DNA of 64,000 bases from Peromyscus leucopus (lineage: Eukaryota > Chordata > Mammalia > Rodentia > Cricetidae): positions 186,001 through 250,000 of the forward strand of contig NC_051076.1 of the NCBI RefSeq assembly GCF_004664715.2, in the 5' to 3' direction. The notes below the pieces were generated by a model. The model was given only the letters and a program-made list of their open reading frames with translations, did no database searches and was not told the DNA's origin. This document shows positions 54,020 to 64,000 of this stretch, piece after piece. The translations under genes and the position numbers were made by a program. Numbering within the stretch: the first letter of the stretch is position 1; the number at the start of each line of letters is the position of its first letter.

Positions 54020-54464
54020 TCCTCTAAATAAGAGGTTTCTCTTGTTCAAATCGAATCTTTATCAATTTTGATGGTACCCACAGCTTATCTTCTCCTGTAG
54101 AAACAAAAGCAAAACCTCGTCCCCAATGTAATACATACCCTGGTTTCCATTCTGAGGTCAGCACATCCATAAAGTATATAGGCTGATTTAATTATGTAGT
54201 TTTTTCTATTATCCAATGTCTCTCTGCAGCTGTTGTTCCTTTCTCATTGGCACTGAGAAAATTCAAAGTTAGAAGAGCATTATACAGTCTATTTCTGGGG
54301 GGTTTTGTTACCCCTTTCAGTTTATTTAGCATATCCTTTAGAGTTCTGTTTGATCTTTCTATAACTGCTTGACCTGTAGGATTATGTGGTATGCCTGTAA
54401 TATGTTTTATATTGTAATAAGCAAAAAACTGTTTCATTTTTAACAGAGACATATGATGGAGCAT
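54020..54464 (-). pseudogene. integrase, catalytic-Glu part and C-terminal domain
   Basis: The frame 54464-54192 contains GIPHNPTGQAVIERSNRTLK, with the Glu of the D,D-35-E triad. It ends at a stop at 54192. The same frame then stays open through the SH3-like C-terminal part (GYVLHWGRGFAFVSTGEDKL, WVPSKL) to about 54020. A one-base shift near 54455 separates it from the upstream core. Confidence 0.88.
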
Positions 54465-55725
54465 TGTCAGTTTTGATTTGTGCAGGTATACCCATGATGG
54501 CCATAACTTCTAGCAAATGAGTGATTACAGAATCAGCTTTTTCAGAACTCAAAGCAATTGCCCATTGAAATCCTGAATAAGTATCGATGGTGTGGTGTAC
54601 ATATTTCAATTTTCCAAATTCTGCAAAGTGAAACACGTCCATTTGCCAGATTTCATTTCTCTGAGTACCCTTTGGGTTACATCCTGCTGGTAATGGCGTT
54701 TGATTGCAGAAGGAACAAGTAGGACATTTCTTTACTATTTCTTTGGCTTGTTGCCAGGTTATGGAAAAATCCTTTTTTAAACCTTTACTATTGACATGAT
54801 GTTTTTTATGAAATTCTGAGGCCTCCAGCACATTTCCTATCAATAATTTATCAATCTCATCATTGCCTTGTGCTAGAGGGCCTGGCAGACCAGTATGGGA
54901 TCGAATGTGAGTTATATATAAAGGATGACTCCTTTTCCTGATTGTATCTTGTAATTGAATAAATAGTGAAGTTAATTCTGAAGCATCAGGGATAAATTTT
55001 GCAGTCTCAATATGTAACACCACTCTTTCAGCATACTGAGAGTCAGTTACTATGTTGAGAGGTTCTGAAAAATCCATTAATACCAACATAATAGCATACA
55101 ATTCTGATTTTTGAACTGAATTATACGGACTTTGAACCACTTTACTTAAATTTTCTGATTTGTAACCTGCCTTTCCTTCTTTGTTGGCATCTGTATAAAA
55201 TGTATGAACTGCAGATATGGGTTTTTGCCATACAATTCGAGGCAAGATCCAATTAGCTCTCTTTATAAGATCAATTCTATCGCTTTTGGGATATTTGCTG
55301 TTAATTTCTCCCAAAAAATTACTGCAAGCTCTTTGCCAAGGTTCACTTTCTGTCCATAATTTTTCAATGTCCTCCTTAGTTAATGGTACAACGATTTCTG
55401 CTGGGTCTATTCCTGCTAATTGACGAAGTTTCAATTTTCCTTTGCAAATCAAGTCAGAGATTTTTTCCACATAAGTTTTTAATTTTTTATATGGTTTATT
55501 TGGTAAAAATATCCATTCCAATATAATATCTTCCCTCTGCATTAATATTCCAGTAGGAGAACGCCTAGAAGGTAAAATAACCAAAACGCAATCCAGCTTT
55601 GGATCAATACGATCCACGTGCCCTTCATGTACTTTCTTTTCTACCAAAGCCAATTCCTTCTCAGGTTCAGGTGATAATTCTCTTGGACTATTTAAGTCCT
55701 TGTCACCTTGTAAGGTTTTGAACAA
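54382..55725 (-). pseudogene. pol: RT connection, RNase H and integrase N-terminus/core (447 codons open)
   Basis: This is the longest open frame in the window. It covers the RT connection (residues 1 to about 165), RNase H (FYTDANKEGKAGY, KSELYAIMLVL, NIVTDSQYAERV, HIRSHTGLPGPLAQGNDEID: the four conserved acidic/His regions are present), the integrase HHCC domain (HKKHHVNSKG ... KCPTC) and core (WQMDVFHF, KTDNAPSYVS, both catalytic Asp). It ends where a one-base shift leaves the integrase frame. The ATG at the 5' end is not the natural start, because the domain is read through from upstream RT. Confidence 0.93.
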
Positions 55726-55738
55726 ATTAGTCAGTTCA

Positions 55739-56170
55739 TCATTTTTTTACCCCAACAATAGTTTGTAGATGAGAAATATCTCCAAATAATCTTTGAAAGT
55801 CATTAAGAGTCTGTAGTCTATCTCTCCTAATTTGCACCTTTTGGGGTCTAATTTTTTGTAGCTCTATTTTATATCCTAAATAATTAATAGAATCTCCTCT
55901 TTGTATCTTTTCAGGAGCAATTTGCAATCCTCAGCAAGGCAAAATTTTCTTTACTTCTTCAAACATTCTTTCTAAAGTATCTGCATTTGAGTCAGCTAGT
56001 AAAATATCATCCATATAATGATAAATTATAGATTTAGGAAATTTTTTACGTATCACTTCCAATGGCTGTTGTACAAAATATTGGCACAAAGTTGGGCTAT
56101 TCAATGTTCCCTGTGGGAAGACCCTCCATTGAAATCTTTTAACCAGTTGAGAATTATTATAAGTAGGCAC
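55739..56170 (-). pseudogene. reverse transcriptase palm and thumb with intact YMDD
   Basis: Two segments in one frame (56170-55931 and 55927-55739) are separated only by a TGA at 55933-55931. The first has FPQGTLNSPTLCQYFVQQPL and IYHYMDDILLA (YMDD codons at 56006-56017, catalytic Asp pair intact). The second has INYLGYKIEL and FGDISHLQTIVGV of the thumb. The frame shifts at a seven-base T run (55742-55748), where one base appears to have been gained. Confidence 0.92.
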
Positions 56171-56182
56171 TGTAAAAGCAAA

Positions 56183-57319
56183 TTATTCTCTGTCTTTTTC
56201 TTGTAAGGGTATTGAAAAGAAACAGTCTTTTAAATCAATAACTATGAGAGGCCATCCTTTTGGTAACAGAGTAGGCAAAGGCATCCCAGATTGTAGAGAG
56301 CCCATTGGCTGAATTACTTTGTTAATTGCTCTAAGGTCTGTTACCATTCTCCATTTACCAGATTTCTTTTTAATAACAAATACAGGAGAATTCCAAGGGC
56401 TGGTTGATTCTTCAATATGTTGAGCATTTAACTGTTCTTCTACCAGCTCTTCTAAAGCTTGGAGTTTCTCTGTTGTTAAAGGCCATTGCTGGACCCATAC
56501 AGGCTTGTCTGTTAACCATTTTAAAGGTAGAGCTGTTGGTGTCTTTGGAAGATCATCAGTTGTTGTGCCCTGTTCTTGTATAATATGGATGGCTGGTGAC
56601 CACTCATTAGAACAATATCTTCTAATATTTCTCTCAGTAACATGTGCTAGTTTATTATTTGTTTCTGAGATTGGAGGGATGTTAATCTGAGTATTCCATT
56701 GTTGCAACAAGTCTCGACCCCACAGGTTCATAGTTATGTTAGCCACATATGGTCTTAATTTTCCTCTCTGTCCTTCTGGACCTATACATTCGAGCCATCT
56801 TGCACTCTGCTTCACCTGAGATAATGTCCCAATTCCTAACAGTTGAACATTTACCTCCTGAAGAGGCCAAGTTGGATGCCAAAATTCTGGTGCAATTATG
56901 GTAATGTCCGCACCTGTGTCTACCAGACCAGACAACAAAACACCATTTATTTTTATTGTTAATTTTGGTCTTTGTTCATTAATAGAAGTTTGCCAAAAAT
57001 TTTTCTTTATGTTTTCTCCTGAATTTTCTATTCTCTCTGTTTCATCATCCTGACCAGCATGATTTATTCCAATAGGCATTTGGTTATTTAATCGCTCAGA
57101 GCAGGAATTTCCTCTATGGCTGCAGGAAAGGTTTGAACTGGATTTGCTATGGGTCCTGCATGAGGCCCCTCTGGGAATTTCCTGAAGACTGAGGCAAAGG
57201 ATTACCTTGTCTGTCCTTTGTTGATCTACATTCGTTGGTCCAGTATTTTCCCTTACCACACCTTCTGCATACTCCAGAAGGAAGGGGCATTCTGTTGCCA
57301 TTGTTCCTTGAAGAAACAT
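56183..57319 (-). pseudogene. protease and RT N-terminus (378 codons open)
   Basis: The protease active site [11 protein letters not shown] (DTG at 56912-56920) and flap region are intact. They are followed by RT fingers ([65 protein letters not shown]). The frame overlaps the end of gag in a different phase, as in betaretroviruses. The phase here is +1 relative to gag, where a single -1 slip would be expected, so an indel is likely. It ends at a TAA (56185-56183), after which the same frame continues in the next segment. Confidence 0.92.
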
Positions 57320-58331
57320 TGTTTCTAGGAATGACCTGTTTACAGTCCCTTTTCAAATGTCCTTGCTTTCCACATCCAAAATATCTAACATTCCTCAAAC
57401 CTTTTGAAATTGCTTCTCCTACCCACATATCATGATGCTCATCAGACTCAACATTAACTGTATCTCTAATCTTATCTTCCAAAGGTTCAGATCTTGCCTT
57501 TAATGGCCTGATTGTTCTTTTGCATGCTGCATTCACATTCTCAAAGGCCAAAGATTCAATTATTACCTTACTAGCTTCTGAATCTGAGACCATTCTCTTT
57601 ACTGCTGAAGCCAGTCTTTGTAAAAAATCTGTGAAAGATTCTTTTGGGCCTTGCATAACCTTTGTAAATGACTCAGATTTTTTTCCTGGTTCCTCAACTC
57701 TGTCCCATGCATTCAAGGCTGCCGTTCAACATAAAATTAGGGTTTGGACATCATATAAACATTGTGTTTGTACTGAAGCATATTGGCCTTCTCCAATCAG
57801 CTGATCCTGGCAAACTTGTATTCCTTTATCCCTCCATTGTTTTTCTATATTTTTAGCCTCATCCTTGAACCACGTTAGAAATTGAAGTCTCTGGCTGGGT
57901 TCCAGAACAGCTTGTGCAAGGTCCAGCCAGTCCTGTGGTACAATCCTATTATATGTTGACCAAGAGTTTAACATTTGCTTTACATATGGAGAATGCATGC
58001 CATAAGATACTATTGCCTCCTTAAACCTTTTTAAATCCAACATTTCAATTGGAGCCCAAATATTTTGTGTAGCCATTTGATCAGGCATCTGCTGTACAGT
58101 TACAGGATAAATTAAGGGTGACTGTGTGAAAACAGGCTTTCTTTCTGTAACCTTATGATCCAAACTTGAAACAACTTCACTGTTAATTTCTTCTGTCTGA
58201 ATTTTTACAGGTTTAACAAGTTTTTCTAAAGCTGTTATCCTGGCACTTAAATTGACTATCTTTTTAAATATTAAAATGAGGATTAGCATAGTGATAAACT
58301 GCATAATTCCAACAATACTAATCCTTCTCAT
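57147..58331 (-). pseudogene. Gag, one in-frame stop
   Basis: Two open stretches (58331-57726 and 57716-57147) lie in the same frame, separated by one TGA at 57728-57726. The N-terminus is hydrophobic (residues about 8-22, IMQFITMLILILIF) with basic residues either side, like a signal anchor. Capsid follows (IWAPIEMLDLKRFKEAI ... QDWLDLAQAVL), then the major homology region (QGPKESFTDFLQRLASAV) and two zinc knuckles. In the first knuckle Tyr replaces the first Cys ([14 protein letters not shown]); in the second Tyr replaces His ([14 protein letters not shown]). At 395 codons it is short for a betaretroviral Gag, and I see no separate matrix domain. Confidence 0.9.
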
Positions 58332-58336
58332 ATAGT

Positions 58337-58548
58337 TGTTCCATTGTCAGACTGCCTAAAATTTTGAACAAAACCCAATTTTCTTCTTATGTACACATAA
58401 AACCCATTTTTTTTTAATGTGGAAAAAAATTCTCTTTTATATAGTTTCCTTTAAAATATCTGATATGTTATGTCTTACCAAATCTGCATAGAACAGTAGA
58501 AATCTGAGGGGATTTTCAAAACAGCCACCTAGTGTCCCAGGTGTAAAT

Positions 58549-58601
<53 letters not shown>

Positions 58602-58940
58602 CACGCAAGAAAGCGTAGCTGGCTAAAGCTTAAATCCAGCCATGTGTTCCCTCTTGAGTCGAGTCAAGGCTTGGCTCTGGCTTCCTTAAGCTCCGACCAC
58701 ATGTGTTGGCTTTACAGGTGGCGCCCTGTTAGGCAGGGCAGGCCTGAGTCGTTTGTAGCACCGGCTTTAAGCAAGCAGCTCACTGGTTAGTCCGGCCTGA
58801 GGCCAAGCAGACCTGGGCCCCGGCTAGGAAGCTGACTGGCCACTTGGACTAGTGAGCCAGCCGCCCAGGCTGGAAAGGGCCAGCCGCCCTTGCGGGAAAC
58901 TGGACCTGCCGCTAAGCCAAGCGGTTTTTAATGTATTCTT
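58337..58940 (-). other. leader (5' untranslated region) of the class II provirus
   Basis: It lies between the primer site and gag. It is GC-rich near the primer site, with a GCCGGCT/GGCC-rich segment, and holds a perfect (AG)24 tract at 58551-58599. Part of it is duplicated on the other strand at 53310-53505. Confidence 0.75.
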
Positions 58941-58956
58941 GTCACATTGGGTGCCA
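58941..58956 (-). promoter_or_regulatory. primer binding site, tRNA-Lys-like, diverged
   Basis: TGGCACCCAATGTGAC on the minus strand starts two bases after the 5' LTR. It resembles the lysine-type site of the short element (TGGCGCCCAATGTGGG) with a CG-to-CA change. Confidence 0.75.
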
Positions 58957-58958
58957 GA

Positions 58959-59376
58959 TGTAGATGTAACCAACCGTCTTATTAAATAAGAAACACAGAA
59001 CCAATGTAAAAGAGAAAGCCAAGAGATCAGAGCTCAGAGCTAAAATCTCACCCTTCCTCCTGCGGTGGACCTAGCTTGCTGAAAGAGAGCTATTTCCTGT
59101 GTGTCTGTCTTTTCATAGTATTTTGTTCTGCCTTCTCATTGGTTGTAAACCCAAATACGTGACTGCCTCGTCACTGTCTGTATGTACAGCCCTCTAGGTC
59201 TTAAAGGCGTATGTCTCCAATGCTGGCTGTATCCCTGAACACACAGAGATCTATAGGATTAAAGGTGTGCACCGCCAAGCTCTGTCTATGCCTGTAATAG
59301 CTCTGACCCCCAGGCAACTTTATTTTATTAACATATAATTAAAATCACATTTCAGTACAATTAGAATACCACCACA
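58959..59376 (-). repeat. 5' LTR of the class II provirus
   Basis: 418 bp, in sense TGTGGTGGTATTC to CATCTACA, with TATA-like ACTATGAAAAG and a late TTATTTAATAAG. It contains the B1-derived block in its short form. By eye it has about 21 substitutions relative to the 3' LTR outside the triplet tract. Confidence 0.93.
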
Positions 59377-59382
59377 CATAAC

Positions 59383-60893
59383 CACTTCACACCAGTATCA
59401 CTAATGATTGTAAATTCAGAACCACATAGAGGATACAGCTACCAAGATTGGGTGGACCCAGGTCCCCTTGAATGACATTTGCAGCAACTTTGATCTGCTT
59501 TTTCCTTCCTAAGAGCAGATATTTCCATAGATCTTTTCCATTCACCAGTTGGAGGCTTAGGTGGGTGTGGTCTTGCCCTGAGGGCATCTTTCCTTGTCAA
59601 AGTAGATCCAGCCTCTCTGTAATTTCCTCATCTCTTTCAGAGAAAGTCTGGTGCTCTTTTTCTTTCCAAACTCTACTTTTTGTAATTTACTTTGCATCAT
59701 TTACTCTTTTTCATTGTAGACATGCATAAGAGTAACTACTAACCATGCAAAAGGGTTACTACCAGGCTACTTTGAAATCTCCTCTATCAAAGAAACTAAT
59801 TCATTACCTTTCAATTTAGCCTCAGGCAAATTTTTGGGATAAGTCAGCAGCCACATCCCCCAACCCAAATATCATCACAATAACAGTTTCTTAATGGTGG
59901 CTAATCTTCCCTCTGAAACCTCTTGGGTTAGACCTCCACAGTCTGTATAGCTCTTAGCATGACTTTTTAAAGCTCCTATCAGGATGATCCATTAAGCTGT
60001 ATTGACAATATCCAACTGCTTTTTTAGGCCAAAGTTCCAAGACTTCCACATTTGTTTCCAAACCACAGTTTGTTAGAGTAATTGTTCACTTCCTAGAACC
60101 AACTTCTGATTAGTTACTTTTCTATTGCTCTAATAAAAACCATGACCAAGACAACTTAAAAAGGAAAGTGTTTAATTGGGCTTGTGTTTCAGAGGGTGAG
60201 TGTCCATGATGGTGAAACAGAAGCTTGGCATCAGGAACAGCCGAGAGCTTACATGCTGATACACAAGCAGAAGGCAGAGAAGGTGAGGACCTAATTCCAT
60301 TTTGAAGGTGGAAGCCATTGTATTGTACTTTAAAAATTAAGTTTTCATTTACTGTAAGAGCTGAGTTGCTGTTTTTAAATCTGTTTCCAAGATCCTGGCC
60401 TGTCCCTACCTATGATCTTGACTTGTTTCTGAGAATGCCCTGACCTTTTCAAAACCTCCCTAATAAGTCTCCCTAATCACATGGTGGTTTGGGGGATATT
60501 TTTAATACTTCCTTATTGCTCCATCATCTGTCTTATGTAAACCTGCTTTGCAACTATCCATGATTCTACTCCTTTAAAGGGGCCCAAGAAATGGACTCAG
60601 GCTGCTCTCTTTAGCCTGACTTAGGAGGCAGCTGCTGGCCAGCTCCTGCGTGTACTTCAATAAAAAAATCAAGCTTGTTTCAAATTTGGTAGTATTCTTA
60701 TTCTGAACTGGTTGGAATTAAAAAAGCAACACTGGGAAGGACCACAGTATTTTGAAACCTCAAAACCCATTCACGGTAACATACATCCTCCAACAAGGAC
60801 TTACTTCTGAATACTGTTTAAACAGTTCCATCAACTGGGCACCAAGTATTCAAACATAAGCCTATGGGGGCCATTCTCATTTAAACCACCACA
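59383..60893 (-). mobile_element. MaLR, right half (interior and 5' LTR), interrupted by a class I LTR
   Basis: It continues the MaLR from 49978. The interior is 59383 to about 60106 and the LTR 60107-60893 (starting TGATTAGTTACTTTTC, ending TTTAAACCACCACA). A plus-strand class I LTR is inserted at 60284-60723. The LTR reads across it (AGGCAGAGAAGG to CACTGGGAAGG). Confidence 0.75.
60284..60723 (+). mobile_element. solo class I LTR, same family as 33694, plus strand
   Basis: TGAGGACCTAATTCC to GGAATTAAAA, with ACTGTAAGAGCTGAGTTGCT, AAAGGGGCCCAAGAAATGG and TTCAATAAAAAAATCAAGC. The flanks AAGG (60280-60283) and AAGC (60724-60727) agree at three of four positions. Confidence 0.8.
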
Positions 60894-61080
60894 GAGCCCC
60901 TGAGAAGTCATGGTGTGAAGCTATGAAAGTGAGTCTTAGGTTACAGTGGAGGCCCCAAAATATTGGAGATGCCAGACCCAAGAAATATTTGCCAAGGAAA
61001 CAATTATGTAGGGAATGAAACCAGTTTAAGAGAAAAAAGTATGTTATAGGTGAAAGGTTTTCATATCCCATATTAAGTAC
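60894..61080 (+). repeat. MaLR interior fragment, plus strand
   Basis: GTGTGAAGCTATGAAAGTGA, AGGAAACAATTATGTAGGG and CCAGTTTAAGAGAAAAAAG parallel the interior of the MaLR at 48355-48490. Confidence 0.55.
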
Positions 61081-61540
61081 CCCCCCCCCACCAATGCAGT
61101 AAATCAAATCAAAGCTGAATTAAAAACAAAAGACCAGGTTTATTAGCCAAACCATTCCCGGTGACCTTTATGGCCCCCAGAGATGAGATGGGGAGAGGAG
61201 ACCAGAAAAAAATCATGTGGCTGCCCTCTAGAAGGCAGTTTAAATACCCTGTAGGCACGGTCTTAATAGCTGCCACTTAGTGGGCATTCTGAGAGGGTGG
61301 AGTCTGTGATGGGGAGGAGAAGGGCCAAGGTGGAGCTTCCAACTGAACACATCAACCTTCTTGGACATATGGACGCCGGTTCAAGTCTGGCTACTTCTGG
61401 TTGGCATGGGATGGATGATGTGAGGAGGGGAGTCAGGAGTCAGTGGGCTCATGCTCAGTGAAGAAGCGTTTGGTTATCTGCCATCCTGGAGACATCAGAA
61501 ATCTGTTTCTTGAGGAACTGAAGTTGCTAGGAGAAAAAAA
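61080..61540 (-). repeat. 3' LTR of the right-hand class I provirus
   Basis: The sense strand has GGGTATTTAAACTGCC as TATA region (near 61242), CTCTCCCCATCTCATCTCTG, AATAAACCTGG near 61135 and a G-rich end (C10 on the plus strand at 61081-61090). The 5' edge is not clear. Confidence 0.65.
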
Positions 61541-61579
61541 AAATGGGTTGTTATCACCGGCCCTATCTATGAATGGAAT

Positions 61580-62549
61580 TAGCCATGGGGAGAGTGGAGA
61601 TTGTCAGTAAGGTTGGAATGGAGAGGTGCCCTGGTTGTACTGACAAAGATGAATCAGCAAGGCAGAAGGGCAGACAGGCCCTCCATTGGGACATTTTGGA
61701 AAACCGGAGGGTGGAGTGTCCCAGTTGCTGGACAGACTATGCATCCTGGATAGGTGCCTGCTTGAGCCAGGAGAGATGGGACCAGCATTGATGTCCCAGG
61801 ATCCTGTCAGCTGAAGAGGTAGTGAGGATCACAGTGTAGGGTCCTGTCCATTGGGGGTACTGAGTCAGCCCTGGCATTGCCTAAGGCCACTGGGTCCTTG
61901 GAGGAATGATGCCCCTGACAGTGGATTATGGCTATTTCTGCAGGGAGCTAGAAGGTTTCCAAGAGTTTGGCTATAAGGGGTCTGTTAACTATGAGAGTAC
62001 CCTTGGTAATGAGGAATCCTCTTTCCTTCCAAAGGACAGAATGGGTATGGGCTATTAGAAAGGCATATTTAGAGTCAGTATAGATGTTAGCCTGTTGACC
62101 CTTGGGCTATTGGGAGCGCTCTAGTCAAGGCAAAATTTGGCCTTTTGTGAAGAGGTCCCCATCAGCAGGCAGGTTGCTTCAACTGTTTTAGTGGCTGTGA
62201 CCACTGCACACGCTGCCTGGTGATTTCCTGATCTGTCTGTAAGAGAGCTTCCATCAACACAGAGGGTGAGTTGGGGGTTTGTAAGAGACGGGTCTAGGAG
62301 ACCGGGCTGCAGTGAGCATGAGGCCTCTACAGCCTCTGGGCAGGAGGAGAGGGATGACCAGAGGAGGAAGGGAGAGGGCAGTGTTGCGGGGTTTAGGGTA
62401 GGACTGGAGGTCAGAGGGGCGACTGAGAAGGACCGAGAGGGGGTGGGTGGAGTGTACAGTGATTGGCCGGAACGAGCGATCCTGAGGGCTTCATGGGCGA
62501 CTTCAGCCACTGCTGCTAGGGCTCTCAGACATGGCTGCTGTCCACACAC
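61580..62549 (-). pseudogene. RNase H joined to integrase C-terminus, class I
   Basis: RNase H segments read LTLCVDGSSLTDRSGNHQAA (62260 region), IYTDSKYAFLIAHTHSVLW (near 62070) and IAIIHCQGHHSSKDPVALGN (near 61930). Almost at once follows a WTGPYTVILTTSSADRIL-like stretch (near 61840), typical of the end of gamma-type integrase. The HHCC domain and catalytic core that should lie between are absent, so an internal deletion removed most of integrase. Confidence 0.7.
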
Positions 62550-62599
62550 GGTGGGGTCCAGTTGTTTGGACAGAAGAGGAGTCGCCTGATTTGAAGGCC

Positions 62600-63850
62600 C
62601 AACCGGTTGGACTCAAACCCTGGTGGCAACTCCAACCTCTCATCTGTATAAAGGTGATGGGGTCTTGAAGAGCTAGAGCAGGGGCCATTAGAAGGGCATC
62701 CCACAGTAAAGAGAAATGGTGTTGGATGGTGGCCTGGTGGGTGAGGGGCCTCATGAGGGTCTCTCTGGCTTCCTGCTACAGGGGCTTGGCCATAATGGCA
62801 AAGTTAGGGATCTAGTAATGGAGGAATCCCACCAGACCCCAAAATAAGATAATCTGATTTTCTGTGGTTGGGTGCTATAAATCCCACAAGGCTTGGACTC
62901 TATCAGAGGTGAGGGTCTTAGACTCCAGGCTGAGTTGAATGTCCAAATACACCACAGTGGGAGACCATAGCTGAATCTTAGATGGGGAAAAACAATATCC
63001 CAGGGAGCCACGGTAGTTTAGGAGCAAAGAGGCACTCTTTGGGATAGAGGCAAGGAGGGACCACAGAGAAGGAATTTGTCTACATATTGGGGAAGTGTGC
63101 TAGGATTGGGGTCAAAGGTGGAAAGATCCTGGGCCAAGGTTTAGCTAAAGAAATGAGGGTTGTCCTGGAAATCTGAGGGAGTACAGTCCTAGTAAGCTGT
63201 AGGACCAGGTGTCAGGGTCCTCCTACATGAAAGCAAAGAGGAAGTATGGGTCAGGGTATAGAGGTGCAATTTAAAAAGCATCTTTTAGGTCCAGGAGAGT
63301 ACAATGGGAAGTTTTAGGAGGAATGTTAGAAATAAGGGTGTAGGAGTTGATAACCACTGGGTGTGTTGGAATAACTGCCTCATTAAGGAGGTGGCGGTCT
63401 GGAACTAAACGGTGAGCACCAGAGGACTTTCACAGGAAGAATGGGAGAGTTGCAGGGTGAGTCGACAGGAATAAAAGGTGGACTTGGGGCCTCAGTGGGG
63501 GGTTTCAGAAACAGGAACCTGGGGGCTGGAAGGGAAAGAGGCAGGGTCCTTAAGGTGAACTAGGACTGGCTGGTGGTGAGGTATCCCATACTTGGGGGTC
63601 CACTGGATTCGGGAGGGTAGGGACAGGACAGACTGGGGTAGAAACCTGCGAGGCTATTAGAGGGAGAAGAAAGTGGGAATCAGGAGAGAGTATCGGGGGC
63701 AAAATGAGTGTGGCCCCAAAGTGGCTGAGGATATCACAGCCAAGGAGAGGTATAGGTCAGGTGGGTATGACTAGAAAAGAGTGTGAGGATTGTCCTGTAA
63801 GAATGCAGGGATGTGTCAGGGTCTTAATCAGAAAGGAGGGGCTCCCATCC
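62600..63850 (-). pseudogene. reverse transcriptase of the right-hand class I provirus
   Basis: The active-site region reads FPQYVDKFLLC (codons 63075-63086), so YVDD is YVDK and the second catalytic Asp is lost. Thumb/connection sequence follows in the frame 63011-62751 and beyond. Stops and shifts are frequent. Confidence 0.75.
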
Positions 63851-63869
63851 ACCCCATGACAGAAATTGG

Positions 63870-64000
63870 TGAGGGATCCGTGGGACCTGAGTGAGTGGTT
63901 AAAGTGGAAAAGGCAGCTCCAGTGTCCACTAGCAAGGCAATGGACTTAGCTGCTACCTGGGGCATTACTCCAGGCTCAGCAAGGGTGATGGGACTCACCA
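63870..64000 (-). pseudogene. aspartic protease, class I, partial
   Basis: The minus strand reads KSIALLVDTGAAFSTLT, with the DTG triad intact at 63918-63926. The N-terminal part continues to the window edge. Confidence 0.8.

Larger units (their letters stand above)
49979..59376 (-). mobile_element. class II (betaretrovirus-like) provirus, 9.4 kb, with 6-bp duplication CATAAC
   Basis: LTRs at 58959-59376 (5') and 49979-50479 (3') are flanked by CATAAC at 59377-59382 and 49973-49978, inside a MaLR. Minus-strand order: 5' LTR, lysine-like primer site, leader with a GA tract, gag, pro, pol, a splice acceptor with a short ORF, an uncharacterised 3' region, polypurine tract and 3' LTR. A same-family LTR plus leader lies inside it in the opposite orientation (52878 to about 53505). 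Gag has one stop; pro-pol has three stops and two one-base shifts. The LTRs differ at roughly 5% outside the triplet tract. It is not functional as read. Confidence 0.93.
61080..64000 (-). mobile_element. class I (gammaretrovirus-like) provirus, 3' part, runs off the window
   Basis: Minus-strand order: protease (63.93 kb), RT (63.8-62.6), RNase H (62.5-61.9), an integrase C-terminal piece (61.85-61.58), then the 3' LTR. Env and the integrase core are missing. Gag and the 5' LTR lie beyond 64000. It differs from the provirus at 33694 in LTR sequence. Confidence 0.75.

Noticed and set aside
1..64000. CRISPR array, bacterial operons, phage or toxin systems
   Set aside because: Repeat content and composition are those of a rodent chromosome; no regularly spaced direct repeats or compact gene arrays are present.

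Overview
The window looks like nuclear DNA of a rodent, most likely a cricetid (hamster, vole or deer-mouse group). The SINEs show this: the B1 copies carry a right arm reading AAAGGCGCAAAGCTACACAG, which is the cricetid form, and B2-, B4/ID-, Lx-type LINE-1 and MT/ORR1-type (ERVL-MaLR) elements are all present. Family names come from recalled consensus sequences, because no search could be run. I found no tRNA, rRNA, CRISPR or bacterial-type operon, and no cellular protein-coding gene that I can name.

Layout. 1-6050: sparse, old repeats (B1, B4/ID, ancient L1) with no coding signal. It may be intron or flank of a leftward gene. 6100-6700: a CpG island that looks like a bidirectional promoter, with a leftward first exon that has a good splice donor and a short rightward ORF. 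7000-10900: a B2-related SINE, a B1 with a perfect 19-bp duplication, and otherwise unassigned sequence. 10930-22815: one or more LINE-1 copies broken up by at least seven LTR elements. The clearest is a complete short non-autonomous class II element (18388-20697). 22816-26600: unassigned sequence, a B1 and an Lx LINE-1 UTR. 26609-31648: a minus-strand env-less class II provirus, truncated at its 5' end. 31649-33693 and 43457-43964: a class III (ERVL) pol/gag relic. It is split by a 9.8-kb class I provirus (33694-43452, duplication CAAC), which itself contains a second class I fragment, a B1 and a solo LTR. 43965-49470: MaLR elements on both strands. 49469-60893: a third MaLR, split by a 9.4-kb class II provirus (49979-59376, duplication CATAAC). 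61080-64000: the 3' part of a minus-strand class I provirus that runs off the window.

The window is a retroelement graveyard in which exact target-site duplications give an order of events: LINE-1, ERVL and MaLR first; class I and class II proviruses into them; then solo LTRs and B1 SINEs. The youngest element by LTR divergence is the short class II element (10 differences in 520 bp). The least damaged coding capacity is the class II provirus at 49979-59376: gag has one stop, and pro-pol has three stops and two one-base shifts. The features I find most unusual are in that provirus: an inverted same-family LTR plus leader inside it, a perfect 20-bp foldback in its uncharacterised 3' region, an LTR that contains a B1-derived segment, and a triplet expansion next to that segment in one LTR only.
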